Positions 54,893 through 64,000 of a stretch of 64,000 bases of DNA are shown piece by piece. The position numbers were made by a program, and so were the translations under genes. Position 1 is the stretch's first letter; each line of letters starts with the position of its first letter. Source of the stretch: Orobanche coerulescens (taxonomy: Eukaryota > Streptophyta > Magnoliopsida > Lamiales > Orobanchaceae). The notes below the pieces were generated by a model. The model did no database searches, was not told the DNA's origin, and saw only the letters and a list, made by a program, of their open reading frames with translations. The DNA is taken from the NCBI GenBank assembly GCA_033398695.1, contig CM065804.1:36161501-36225500 (forward strand). Reading direction: 5' to 3'.

Positions 54893-56414
54893 CTTACATC
54901 TCAGACGAAGATTCGTCAGGATTTAATCGAGCAAGGAATAGAAGTTTAGCTTCAAAGAGTGCAAAGACAGTTGTGCACTCTCGAAATTACTTCATCCTTA
55001 GTTGACGACATCAAAGGGAAATAGTGGAGTGAACCGATTATCTCTCAAGTGAATGAAAATGTAATTAAAGGAAAAGCCCCTGGTTTTATAGTCCATGAGG
55101 ATAGTATTCTGATATTTCAGGGCAAGCTTTGTGTTCCGAATGATCTAGGGTTTAGGCAGAGAATTCTCCAAGAAGCCCATGCTACGCCTTACTCTGTCCA
55201 CCCCGGAACGAGTAATATGTACAAGGACTTGAAGCGAAATTTTTGGTGGAATCATATAAAGAAAGATGTCACAGAGTTTGTATTATGATGCTTGACGTGT
55301 CAACAAGTCAAGATTGAACATCAACGGCCGGTGGGGTTGTTGGAGCCGCTTCCCATTCCCGAGTGGAAGTGGGAAGATATCTCTATGGATTTTATCTCTA
55401 GGATGCCGATAAGTAGAGCCGGATAAATATGATATTGGTAATCATCGATCGGTTGACCAAGTCTGCACACTTCTTAGGTATTAAGAATAGTTGGGGACCG
55501 GAGAGATTGGCTCGAACTTTTGTAGACGAGATTGTGAGATTGCATGGTTCCCCTAAGACTATTGTTTCCGATCGAGATGGTCACTTCATATCGCATTTTT
55601 GGCAAGCCGTTCATCAGGATTTGGGCACCGAATTGAGATTGAGCACATCTTTTCATCCTCAATCAGACGGTCAGACAGAGCGGATGATTCAAACGTTGGC
55701 GGATATGTTGCGGGCTTGTGCCCTAGACTAGAGTAACAATTGGGAACGTCACTTGCCGTTAATCGAGTTTGCCTACAATAATAGTTGGCATGCATCGATC
55801 AAGATGGCACCTTTCGAGGCACTATATGGTAGGCGGTGTAGATCACTGTTATGTTGGGACGAGGCTTCGAAGCTAGTCGGAACGGAACCGGATATGTTGT
55901 TGGAGACTAAGGAGAAGATTTCTATTATCAGGGATCGGTTGTTGACTGCCCAGAACCGTAAAATATCTTATGCTGATACTCGTCGTCGAACTTTGGAATT
56001 CGAAGTGGGAGACCATGTTCTACTCAAGGTGTCGCCGACCAAAGGAGTTTTCCACTTTGGGAAAAAGAGGAAACTTAGTCCGAGGTATATCGGACCTTTT
56101 GAAATTTAGATAGGGTTGGAGATTTAGCTTATCGCTTGGCGTTGCCTCCAGCTTTGAGTCATGTCCATAGCGTTTTTCATGTTTCTCAGTTGAGAAAGTA
56201 CGTACCGGATCTAAGTCATGTTATCGACTATAGTGAGATTGACATAACCGAGGATGTTACCTTTCTAGAGAGACCGGTGAAGATCCTTGAACGTCGTGAG
56301 AAGCATCTTCGGCACAAAACCATCCCGTTGGTTAAAGTGCAATGGTCAAGACATGGAGTTGAGGAGGTGTCTTGGGAGACGGAATAGAAGGTGTGATCCG
56401 AATACCCCAAAGTT
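54893..56414 (+). pseudogene. Gypsy A integrase and chromodomain-like C terminus
   Basis: Continues the pol frame broken at 45310: LTSQTKIRQDLIEQGIEV, then GLEPGF-region equivalents FIVHEDSILIFQGKLCVPND, the zinc region HPGTSNMYKDLKRNFWW with CLTCQQVKI, and the catalytic core with [24 protein letters not shown] and SDGQTERMIQTLADML, so all three acidic residues (D, D, E) are present. The tail has GDHVLLKVSPTKGVFHFG, LSHVHSVFHVSQLRKYVP and the chromodomain-like ILERREKHLRHKTIPLVKV..W. Stops at about 55286 and 55729 and frameshifts near 55425 and 56110 disable it. Confidence 0.88.
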
Positions 56415-56424
56415 TTTATTTCTT

Positions 56425-56461
56425 AAGTTTAGGGGTGAAACTTCCTTTTAGAGGGGGAGAA
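56425..56461 (+). promoter_or_regulatory. Gypsy A hairpin and polypurine tract
   Basis: AAGTTTAGGGGTGAAACTT (56425-56443), an inverted repeat, is followed by CCTTTTAGAGGGGGAGAA and the LTR start at 56462. Same arrangement as in gypsy B, gypsy C and the long-LTR element. Confidence 0.82.
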
Positions 56462-57007
56462 TGTAATACCCATACTTTGTATAAATTATTGGCTCTGATG
56501 TTCCTTCATCATTTTCGCTCTGTAAGCACTTATTGGGATGTTGTCATTGTTGATTTTAGTGTTTCGTACCTTTTTGGATCATGTTCGTATTGTTTGGACC
56601 TTTCGGCGATGTTCCGAGACAAGCCGATAGCATACGCTAGGCCTTGGCTAACGCACGTTATTTCTGTTGAGTAGCGCATGCTAGCTTTGAGTCTTAGCGC
56701 ACACTAATGGCCTGGGCTCGGCAGAGGTAGTAGGTGATTCTTCCCTCTGGACTAGCAGTTAGCGCACACTAGGCATTAGCTAGCGCACGCTATTCGTGTT
56801 GAGTGGTGCGCGCTAACATCGCCCTTAGCGCACGCTAATGAGATGAGTCGGCAGGGGCAGTGAGGTGTTTCTACTTTCTGTACTAGCAGGTAACGCATGC
56901 TAGGCCTGATCCAGCGCACGCTATAGGTGTTGCGTAGAGCGCTCTAGTGCCCAGATGTAGCACACGCTAGCGGGATTGGGTAGTGAGTTGGAATTTTTGC
57001 ATGATAC
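56462..57007 (+). repeat. Gypsy A 3' LTR, U3 part
   Basis: Starts TGTAATACCCATAC. From about 56627 it is filled with TAGCGCACGCTA-type palindromes (TTAGCGCACGCTAA near 56824-56840, TAGCGCATGCTA near 56671). It is broken at 57007 by a gene-bearing element and resumes at 61645. Confidence 0.88.
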
Positions 57008-57102
57008 TGTTAGGCGTATTTTTATACGCTGTACTCTGTGTCGTGGCTCACTAAAGCTGTGCCGCGGCACACCATGCGGAATTTAAACAGCCCAGGTAGG
57101 CT

Positions 57103-57109
57103 TATAAAC
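57103..57109 (+). promoter_or_regulatory. TATA-like box of element F gene
   Basis: TATAAAC, about 30 bp after the palindrome GTGCCGCGGCAC (57059-57070). A possible first exon ends at AACAAG|GTAACT (57228), and an acceptor TTTCAG at 57738-57743 precedes the ATG at 57752, suggesting a leader intron of about 510 bp. Confidence 0.45.
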
Positions 57110-57751
57110 CGCACTCGGCCGACATCCAAGGTAAAATCTTTCCCTCTCCCTTGCACACGCGGTCGGACGACCTTCTTTTCCCTTCTTCCTCTTGCATTGT
57201 TCTTGCACTCTTCACAATCCAAACAAGGTAACTCTGAAATCCTAATCTTAATTGCTCTATGAATTGAAAGATGAAGTTTTGGTAGTCATTTGTTGATTGA
57301 TTTTTTTTTCTTTTTCTATCAAGTTGAGTGGAGGACATGATAGTTTTGATCTATTTTTCGTGATTCTTTTTTATTATGAATGAATTGAATATGTCGTTTT
57401 TGATGATGAATGATTCGTGTTGTTGTTTTTGGGGATTTGATCGAGCTATTGTCACATTTGTTCTTCAATTGAACTCATGCCCTTTAAGTGTTTGATGAAA
57501 TGTCTGAATGAAAAATTTTCTTTGTTAAGGCAATATTTTGAATCTATGTGCAACATATTCGTTCTGGAATTACAGAAACCCCAACCCTTACGTCTAGTCT
57601 AAACGTTAAAGCTAAATTTTATTTTTCTCTCACGACTGTGCTAGCTCGATAAATTCTTGATTTTCGTGTAGATATCCTTAGCCGAGTGATGTTATTCTCG
57701 TTATTGTTTGAGTAAGTAAACTCCGGTGTTTAATCGTTTCAGGGACTCGCT

Positions 57752-59077
57752 ATGGCTAGGACTAAAAAGCTCAACAAGAGGGCCAGGACTCAGTTATCCC
57801 CCACGCGAGGGGAAACTTCCCACAGTCGAGCCGAGTTGGAGGCGCACCAGTTCGCTGACCCGGAGATCCACAAAATCTACAACGAGAAGATTCGCCCTCG
57901 ACCTCTGATCCCGGAGAGGGGATTCACCCCAGCCCCCCAGGACGGGGAGCTGCTGACCATGATCGACGAGATGGGGTGGGCCCGGTTTGCTGCACCACCC
58001 GAGCCAGCAGTGATATCTATTGTGCAGGAGTTCTATGCCAGCGCGCTTTTGAAGCACATTCGGGCGGGCCAGACGATACAGCAGCTAGACACTCGGACTC
58101 AGGTCGTCGTCCGAGGTATTACAGTGGATTTCTCGGTGGCTGCTATTCGGAAGTTATTTTAACTGCCGGTGGTTGACGAGACGGCTTATACGCGAGTTAT
58201 GGATAGCCTCACGGAGGAGGCTCTGCTCGAGACTCTTGCACAGCCCGACTCCGACTGGGAGAGGCGCGCCGCGGCTTCTTCCACTTTCTACTTCAAGAGC
58301 TCGCGACTCAGCCAGCTCGGGCGAGCATGGTTATACTTTATCTGCGCCCGTGTAGACCCTACTTCCCAGATCCACACTGTTTTTCTCTCCCGAGCCCGGA
58401 CATTATATGCTATCACCTCCGGGCTGAAATTCGATGTGGCTCCTCTCCTGGTCCGATCTATCTTCCAGTATATTCAGGGAGGGGCCAAGACGGGGCTGAA
58501 GCACCCCTCTCTTATTTGCGCTCTTTGCCGGCAGTCGGGGATGATGTGGTCGGACGACGAGCCGATGCTAGCTCCCCAGGCCCCGATCGACCACCGTATC
58601 ATTTCACATTTCGATTAGTGGGGAGGAGCACCAGCACACGCTCGGGGACGAGGATTTTTACTTGACGAGGCACACGAGGGATCCCCCAAGCCCCTTCTGC
58701 TGACACAGGGGCAGGCACGCACCAGCCCGCCGCCCGACAGAGAGAGATTGCAGGCGATGTTCGACGAGTTAAGAGAGGAGATGAGGAGAGACAGAGAGGA
58801 GATGAGGAGAGAGAGGGAAAGCCTTCTGGCTGAGATGAGAGAGGAGCAGCGGACGGAGAGAGAGAGCATTATTGCTGCCGTCCGGGACGAGATGCGAGAG
58901 CAGGCCCGCCGGGCCAACCGGCGTGAGGCGAGGCGTCTGGCAGCGAGGGACACCTACCACCAAGAGCATCTTGCTGCATGGACGGCCCATATTATGCACC
59001 CGGACGGGCCATTTATTGCACCTACTCGGCCAGCCACACCACCCTCCTCACCGGATGATGCTGGCACCAGCTCGTGA
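57752..59077 (+). pseudogene. 'Putative plant transposon protein' gene with coiled-coil tail (PF20167-like)
   Basis: A single frame of about 441 codons with two nonsense codons (58160-58162, where relatives have a sense codon before LPVVDE, and 58616-58618). The N terminus is basic (MARTKKLNKRARTQL). The middle has VQEFYASALLKHIR, VVVRGITVDFSVAAIRKLF, FKSSRLSQLGRAWLYFICAR, LSRARTLYAITSGLKFDVAP and KHPSLICALCRQSGMMW, the pattern of the plant transposon protein domain found in LTR elements without pol. The C-terminal third is an Arg/Glu-rich coiled coil (DELREEMRRDREEMRRERES) ending in a Pro/Ser tail. Function unknown; a gag-like structural role is only a guess. Confidence 0.7.
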
Positions 59078-59580
59078 ACTGTTTGTAGGGGAGTACTTGA
59101 CCTTCTTATTTTATTGCATATTATATTTTGTCCATTGAGGTCAATGTACGTCCTAAGTTTGGGGGGGATTTAATTTCTATTGCTACATTTATTGCTGTAC
59201 TTATTTCGTTGCACTTTTCATTACTTTTCGTTATTTTTGTTGCTAGCCTTGCTTGTCATGATCTTACTCTTATTCGTGAATTTTTCGTGCCTCTTTGTGT
59301 GTGAAACTAATGTTACGATACTGTTTTCTCTCTGAAGAAACGGTTGAATTTTAGTCGAGTTGCAGTCAGGAATAGCTGTTTTTGTTGAGTATTCATCTAG
59401 ATCCGAATTTTTTTTTTGTTTTTGTAGAAATCGTAGCAGAGAAGAAATGAGACATACGTGTTTTCAAATTGTCGTCTATACGTTTGGTTACATTTTTCGG
59501 TTAGTAGTTGTCCAGTAACATGAGTCGTATTGGCACTTAAGTTGAGTTTAGCGTCGGACAGTTTTTCCCATTAAGTCGTG
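59078..59580. other. Non-coding part of element F
   Basis: T-rich DNA after the gene. CCTAAGTTTGGGGGGGATTT at 59151-59170 is a polypurine-like tract that resembles the real PPT at 60338 but has no LTR after it. No other feature is seen. Confidence 0.5.
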
Positions 59581-59589
59581 ATTTTGTTG

Positions 59590-59880
59590 TTCTATGACGG
59601 GAAGTCTAGTAACCGGGGGTATTCACATGACCCGTTGTTTACTCTCGCGTAAAATGACGACCCTGATTAGACTAGTGATTTAGAAATTTCGCATGTGCCG
59701 ATGACGGGAAGCCTAGTAATCCGGGGTATTTGCGTGACCCGTTGTTTACTCTCGTGTAAAACATCGACCTTGAATCGAACATGTGGGAATAGCTATTCGA
59801 GTTGTTTCTCCGATGTAGAGGGGAACTTAGTAACTAGAAGCATCCATGTGCCCCGTGCGTGTCTTTTACGTCAAACGGTT
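59590..59880 (+). repeat. Three ~110-bp tandem units in element F
   Basis: The phrase GACGGGAAGTCTAGTAACCG, followed by GACCCGTTGTTTACTCTCGCG, starts near 59597 and 59702. A more diverged third unit starts near 59815 (GAGGGGAACTTAGTAACTAG). Only the first two are well conserved. Non-coding; role unknown. The following 59881-60337 hold no gene I can support. Confidence 0.75.
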
Positions 59881-60337
59881 TCCCAATACATGAGAATGAA
59901 ATTTCCACCCTAGGATTATCCCGATATAACATCATGAGATCCGAACCTAGTGGTCAACTCGAATCAATTTCTCGAGCATATATATAAGGGAATACTGTCC
60001 GAGGGTTATTTTTAATGAAACTCATGAAATTTGTGCCATTAGACTGTGAAATTGGGCGAGTTAGCTTGTTTATTTTAACCTTTCATATTGACGGTCGAGT
60101 AAATTCACGTCTGCTAATCTTTGAGCTGGATTTTCTTCATGAACGAGTGATTAGGACTGAAATTGGTTACTTTATGGAATCAGTGTTGTGGATGTAGCTC
60201 GCTATTATGATACTTGTATTATTCAGAGAGAATTTCAGGGTAGTATTGATTAAGTTGAGCACACTGGATTTGCACGATTATTCACGATATTCTTTTGTTG
60301 AAATTAATTCTTTTTGCTTGAGGACAAGCAAAGGCTC

Positions 60338-60352
60338 AAGTTTGGGGGTATT
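60338..60352 (+). promoter_or_regulatory. Element F polypurine tract
   Basis: AAGTTTGGGGGTATT lies directly before the 3' LTR start, preceded by CTTGAGGACAAGCAAAGG, a phrase common upstream of plant gypsy PPTs. Confidence 0.7.
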
Positions 60353-61639
60353 TGTTAGGCGTATTTTTATACGCTTATTTATCATTATTTTGTATTCGTT
60401 TTGTGAGTAAATCTGCATAAATGAGCTTGTAATGCCCTATTCTTTTATGTTTTGCAGGAAATTTGAGTCCGGAAGCTAAAACGATGAAAAACGGACGAAA
60501 ACAGCGAATTTTGGCCTGGGGCCGCGGCACAAGGCACGCGGGCCGCGGCATAGGAAGGCACCCAGCGACCCCCGAGCAATCTGTACTCTGAGCCGCGGCA
60601 CAGATATAGTGAGCCACGGCCCAGAAGAAAATTACAGTGCCCAGGTTTTAATCTGCGCCCCGTGAGCCGCGGCACACGGGGCGGTTTTGGTGTAATCCGC
60701 GCGGGTTTGGGCCATTTTGAAGCCGGATCTCGACATAATCACACGGACGCGTTTTTGAGGCAGAAGAAAGCTATAAATCAAGAGCCAAGGTCAGGAAAAA
60801 AAGGGGGGACTCATCAGAGAATTGATTATCAAGGAACAGAAGCAGAAGACATCAGGAGCAGAGGGCGAAAGCCAGAAGAACGGAGGGATCCGAGCTCTTC
60901 ATCTGCGTTTGATTTTAATGCTTTCATTCTTTTATTTTGTATTTTTATCCTTTAGCATGTCAGGCTAAAACCCTAATCTAGGATTTTGATGAAACCTATG
61001 TTTTGTCGGATTTGCTTGAGATTATCTATTTAATTCCCTTTTTGTTGAGTTTTCCCAATCGATTTTAATGCTTTCAATTGTCTGGCCAATAATTGGATTG
61101 CTTTAATTACGCAACTCGAATCGGGAGAGGAGAGTTGGTGAGGAACTATTGGTGAGGACCGTTTTATCTTGTGAGATAGGAATATACTCATAGGAATTAC
61201 GTGGCCTTTTGGAGATTTTATGATTTTTGCCTATTGACGAATTAATTCACCTAGGGATAGAGTGCGTTATTTGCCTTTAGAAAAATCTATTGACCTCGGG
61301 AGAGGCAGTAGAGTATATTAGCAATCTTCGCCTTCAATAAATTGGGGAAATCATTAACTTCAGATAATCGAGAGTAAATTCGGATAAACCGAGGTGGATT
61401 CAGAATCCTAGACTTATTTATCATTTTATTCTCTTTCTTCAAGCGATCGTTTTTACTGTTTAATCTTTTATTAATTTTCTTTAGTAATTAATTGCAACCC
61501 AAATTTCGATTGTTCAGATAAAATTAGAATACATAAAATTCGGTACTTAGTAATTCAGTCCTCGTGGGAACGATACTCACTCATCACTTTATTACTTGTA
61601 TACGATAACGTGCACTTGCGTTCAAGAAAAATCACAACA
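60353..61639 (+). repeat. Element F 3' LTR
   Basis: 1287 bp from TGTTAGGCGTATTTTTATAC to ATCACAACA. U3 holds GCCGCGGCAC palindromes at about 60516-60680, and a TATA-like TATAAAT box lies at 60772-60778. The distal end includes TCCTCGTGGGAACGATACTC. No coding region is supported. Confidence 0.75.
60516..60680. repeat. GCCGCGGC palindrome array in element F U3
   Basis: Five or so copies of GCCGCGGCAC or close variants, for example GGCCGCGGCACAAGG, GGGCCGCGGCATAGG and GAGCCGCGGCACACG, occur within 165 bp, about 90 bp upstream of the TATA-like box. One copy is near the 5' end at 57059-57070. Confidence 0.8.
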
Positions 61640-61644
61640 GATAC

Positions 61645-62820
61645 CAGTTAGCGCATGCTAAGGACGTGGTAGCGCGCGCTAACGTCGTAGGTCCGAAGCT
61701 ATTGAACTACCGAGTGACCCCGTTAGCACATGCTAGCCTTGGATTTTAGCGCGCTCTAATCAGTCACAGTATATAAGAGAGAGTCAACCCCTGCTCTTCG
61801 TCATTTTACACCTCCTTTACTCATTTCTGACGGGAGAGCACACTTGAGAGGGTTTGGATGACTTCCAAACCTCTAGGAGATTCTCCCAATAGATTTGTGA
61901 ATCGTAGGCAGGATTCGGGAGTTTCTTCGTGTGATTTGAGTATGGATTATCGATTATCGTATTCCTTACGAATCGTTTAGATGCTAGAAGTGCGTTCTTG
62001 GACCTACCGAACTTGTACTCTTTTCCTTCCGATTCTCGATGTCTAAAGGCAAGTATATGTTTATGATTGTACGTTCTCTACTTTGAAAATAAGGTATATG
62101 AATGGCATGATTGTATATATTCACTCTGGGACGGACCGACGGGTCCTCTGAGGGTTCCCTAGCCTTTGGTGCAGTTCCGCCAATATTTTGGGTTAACCAC
62201 TATGGGAGGGTCCGACGGAGCCTCTCAGGGTTCCGTTGCCTTTGGTGCGGTTCCACGGTTAATCACGTATGTATTGTAATGTAATGCTATGAGATTTAGT
62301 TATTCTGGAATACTAGTCTTGAGTTGATGAAATGATGATATCATTTACTTTATTGTCGAGAAGTATTGTGTTTCATATTCGATATACTTGTACTAGCTAT
62401 TCGACAGCCAGCCCCTTTATGGGGGAAATACCTTTCATGTATTTCACGATACAGGAGATCGGATAGGCAGGTACCGGGTTGGCATGAAGATGATGGGCAA
62501 GTGTGATGTTGTGTCTTGTCAATGATTATGCTTTGTCTTTCCACCATTCAATGTTTTTGTACTTGAAATGGTTATGAGTGCTCGAGTCCTGTTTTCGGGT
62601 ATCTTGATGTTTCGGCCCGTGTTGCCATGGGATTGATCCTTGACGCATTGTATTAGGTTTTATTGGATATTGTTTTGAGTACCAATTTTATTGTCTTCCA
62701 TTTGATTTTAATTGGACCTTATCGGTCAAAATTCATAGTTCTGCGTGTGAGTAGCCTTGTGGATCCCATGGCAGGACTCATGGCACTGTAATATACCCTG
62801 AATAACTTGGTGGTGTTACA
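61645..62820 (+). repeat. Gypsy A 3' LTR, continuation
   Basis: Resumes the U3 palindromes (TTAGCGCATGCTAA, TAGCGCGCGCTAA, to about 61755), then the TATA-like TATATAAG at 61770-61777, and a body matching 41239-41955 from 62103 on. It ends GGTGTTACA. With 56462-57007 the intact LTR was about 1.7 kb. Confidence 0.88.
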
Positions 62821-63852
62821 GATACTACCATTTGAAGATTAAAAATGAAGATGTTCCTAAAATCGCATTCCAAACTAGATACGACCACGATGAGTTTATA
62901 GTGATGCCTTTTGGAATCACGAATGCTCCTGCAACATTTATGGATTTAATGCACAGAGTATTTCAACCATATCTCGACCATTTCGTAGTGATCTTTATTG
63001 ATGACATACTCGTGTAGTCCAAATCGGAGAAAGATCATGAGGAACACCTGAGACTAGTGCTAGAAACACTAAGGCGTCACAAGTTGTATGCCAAGTATAG
63101 CATAGCAAGTGCGAATTCTGGTTGAAGAAAGTGGAGTTTTGGGGTCACATTGTCTCTGGAGGAATTGCAGTGGATCCGTCCAAGATTGAAGCTATTCTGG
63201 ATTGCAAGAGACCAAAAAATGTCACCGAGATCAGAAGCTTTCTTGGACTTGCTGGTTACTATCGTAAATTCATCAAGGACGTCTCGAAGATAGCGGGACC
63301 TCTCACCTAACTAACCCGAAAACAAGTTAAATTTGATTGTACGGATAAGTGCGAAGCGAGTTTTCAAGAACTCAAGTAGAGGCATACTACCGTAACGAAT
63401 ACTGACGCTTCCAGAAGGAACCCATGGATTCGTCGTCTATAGTGATGCCTCGAAGGAAGGCCTTGCTGCAGTACTAATGCAAAATGAAAAAGTAATTGCG
63501 TATGCCTCCAGGAATCCCAAAACGCACGAGAGAAAATATCCAATGCACGACCTTGAGCTTGCAGCAATAGTCTTTGTCTTAAAGAAATGGCAACACCATT
63601 TGTATGGTGCTGATTCACAGTATTTACGGACCATAATAGTCTCAAGTATCTATTTTCTCAGAAGGAACTTAACCTCCGACAGAGAAGATGGGTAGAATTT
63701 TTAGAAGATTATCGTTGTGAGATTCAACATCATCCAGGAAAGGCAAATGTCGTGGCTGATGCCTTAAGAAGGCTAGGGTGGCCCGACTAATGACCCGAGA
63801 ATAGCAAGCTCTTCAGGAACTAAGCTGCCAAAATCCCATTCACGAAGGTACT
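62821..63852 (+). pseudogene. Gypsy E RT and RNase H fragment
   Basis: Begins in the middle of RT (a [20 protein letters not shown] reading) where gypsy A is inserted. [10 protein letters not shown] with a TAG just after it (63015-63017), [21 protein letters not shown], the RNase H motifs [17 protein letters not shown] and [19 protein letters not shown], and [15 protein letters not shown] follow. A short duplicated stretch near 63096-63112 shifts the frame, and more stops occur near 63308 and 63375. The 5' half of this element is absent left of gypsy A, and its 3' part is cut at 63853. A Ty3/gypsy chromovirus of a different subfamily from gypsy A and B. Confidence 0.85.
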
Positions 63853-64000
63853 TGTAATATCCGCACTTTTTCTTTCCCTTGTATTTTCATTTTCGGTGTA
63901 TTTCTCGGTTGCAGCGACCCTCGTGTATCTTTTAGTGTATCTTTTCCGTCATCTATTGATCTGATTTCCCGTAATTGTTGTGCGGAACCGCCGTTTTGGG
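63853..64000 (+). mobile_element. Start of a gypsy C-related LTR, leaving the window
   Basis: TGTAATATCCGCACTTTTTC matches the minus-strand start of the gypsy C LTR (40033 downward), including GTGTATTTCTCGG and the later GCGGAACCGCCGTTTTGG resemblance to 39830-39805. It interrupts gypsy E pol. Only the first 148 bp are in the window. Confidence 0.75.

Larger units (their letters stand above)
57008..61639 (+). mobile_element. Gene-bearing LTR-type element (element F), 4.6 kb
   Basis: The outer ends are TGTTAGGCGTATTTTTATAC and AAATCACAACA, flanked by GATAC on both sides (57003-57007 and 61640-61644), so it inserted into the gypsy A LTR. A complete 3' LTR (60353-61639) follows a polypurine tract, but at the 5' end only the first 22 bp clearly match that LTR; the rest is rearranged and no primer site is evident. 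It carries one gene (57752-59077) and no pol. The PPT with AAGCAAAGGCTCAAGTTTGG and the LTR end with CTCGTGGGAACGATACTC recall plant gypsy elements of the Tat/Athila kind; lineage uncertain. Confidence 0.75.

Noticed and set aside
59151..59170. A second polypurine tract and hidden LTR in element F
   Set aside because: The G-rich tract is followed by ordinary T-rich DNA without a TGTTAGGCG start or a repeat of LTR sequence.
62821..62825. GATAC after the gypsy A 3' LTR as part of the element F target duplication
   Set aside because: It is the same five bases but belongs to the gypsy E reading frame, 1.2 kb away from element F; the real duplication is at 57003-57007 and 61640-61644, so I treat this as coincidence.
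63853..64000. A target duplication for the last LTR
   Set aside because: Only one end is in the window, so the duplication cannot be checked.

Overview
This is a transposon-dominated stretch of a plant nuclear genome, almost certainly a flowering plant. The evidence is Ty1/copia and Ty3/gypsy chromovirus LTR retrotransposons primed by initiator tRNA-Met, a Cassandra-type TRIM whose LTR carries a 5S rRNA-like segment, a Mutator-like TIR element with a 9-bp target duplication, and two degenerate genes of the kinds named 'putative gypsy-type transposon' and 'putative plant transposon protein' in plants. I found no intact host protein gene, tRNA gene, genuine rRNA array or CRISPR. Every polyprotein is broken by stops, frameshifts or deletions.

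Layout. Positions 1-4665 are repeated nearly identically at 12395-16787 and continue at 25294-25550. This duplicated block holds copia debris, a short copia LTR with its leader, and the start of a Cassandra element. Between the copies lie a decayed multi-exon gene (5575-8150), an orphan palindrome cluster (8363-8705) and gypsy-type LTR fragments (9746-11560). In the second copy the Cassandra element (16720-35166, TTTTT on both sides) has been split twice: by an 8.5-kb non-autonomous LTR element in its 5' LTR (16788-25293, target duplication CCTTA), and by a tandem-LTR gypsy element in its internal domain (25551-34862). A Mutator-like element follows (35480-37198, target duplication TATAAAATT), then a copia gag fragment (37443-37901) cut by another gypsy LTR (37902-40033).

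From 41239 a plus-strand chromovirus (gypsy A) runs to 62820. It is interrupted in pol by a 9.6-kb minus-strand copia (45311-54892) and in its 3' LTR by a gene-bearing element (57008-61639, target duplication GATAC). The window ends in another gypsy pol fragment (62821-63852), cut by a further LTR that leaves the window.

How the parts relate. The 8.5-kb element has no gag-pol but keeps the primer site, polypurine tract and PPT-side hairpin of the gypsy elements, so it probably moved on their enzymes. The most striking unexplained pattern is an array of short palindromes directly upstream of the TATA-like box in the U3 of five different LTR families (about TAGCG-NN-CGCTA in two families and the long-LTR element, AACGTACGTT in another, GCCGCGGC in the fifth). 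Family names rest on protein motifs read by eye; species, insertion ages and lineage placements were not computed.
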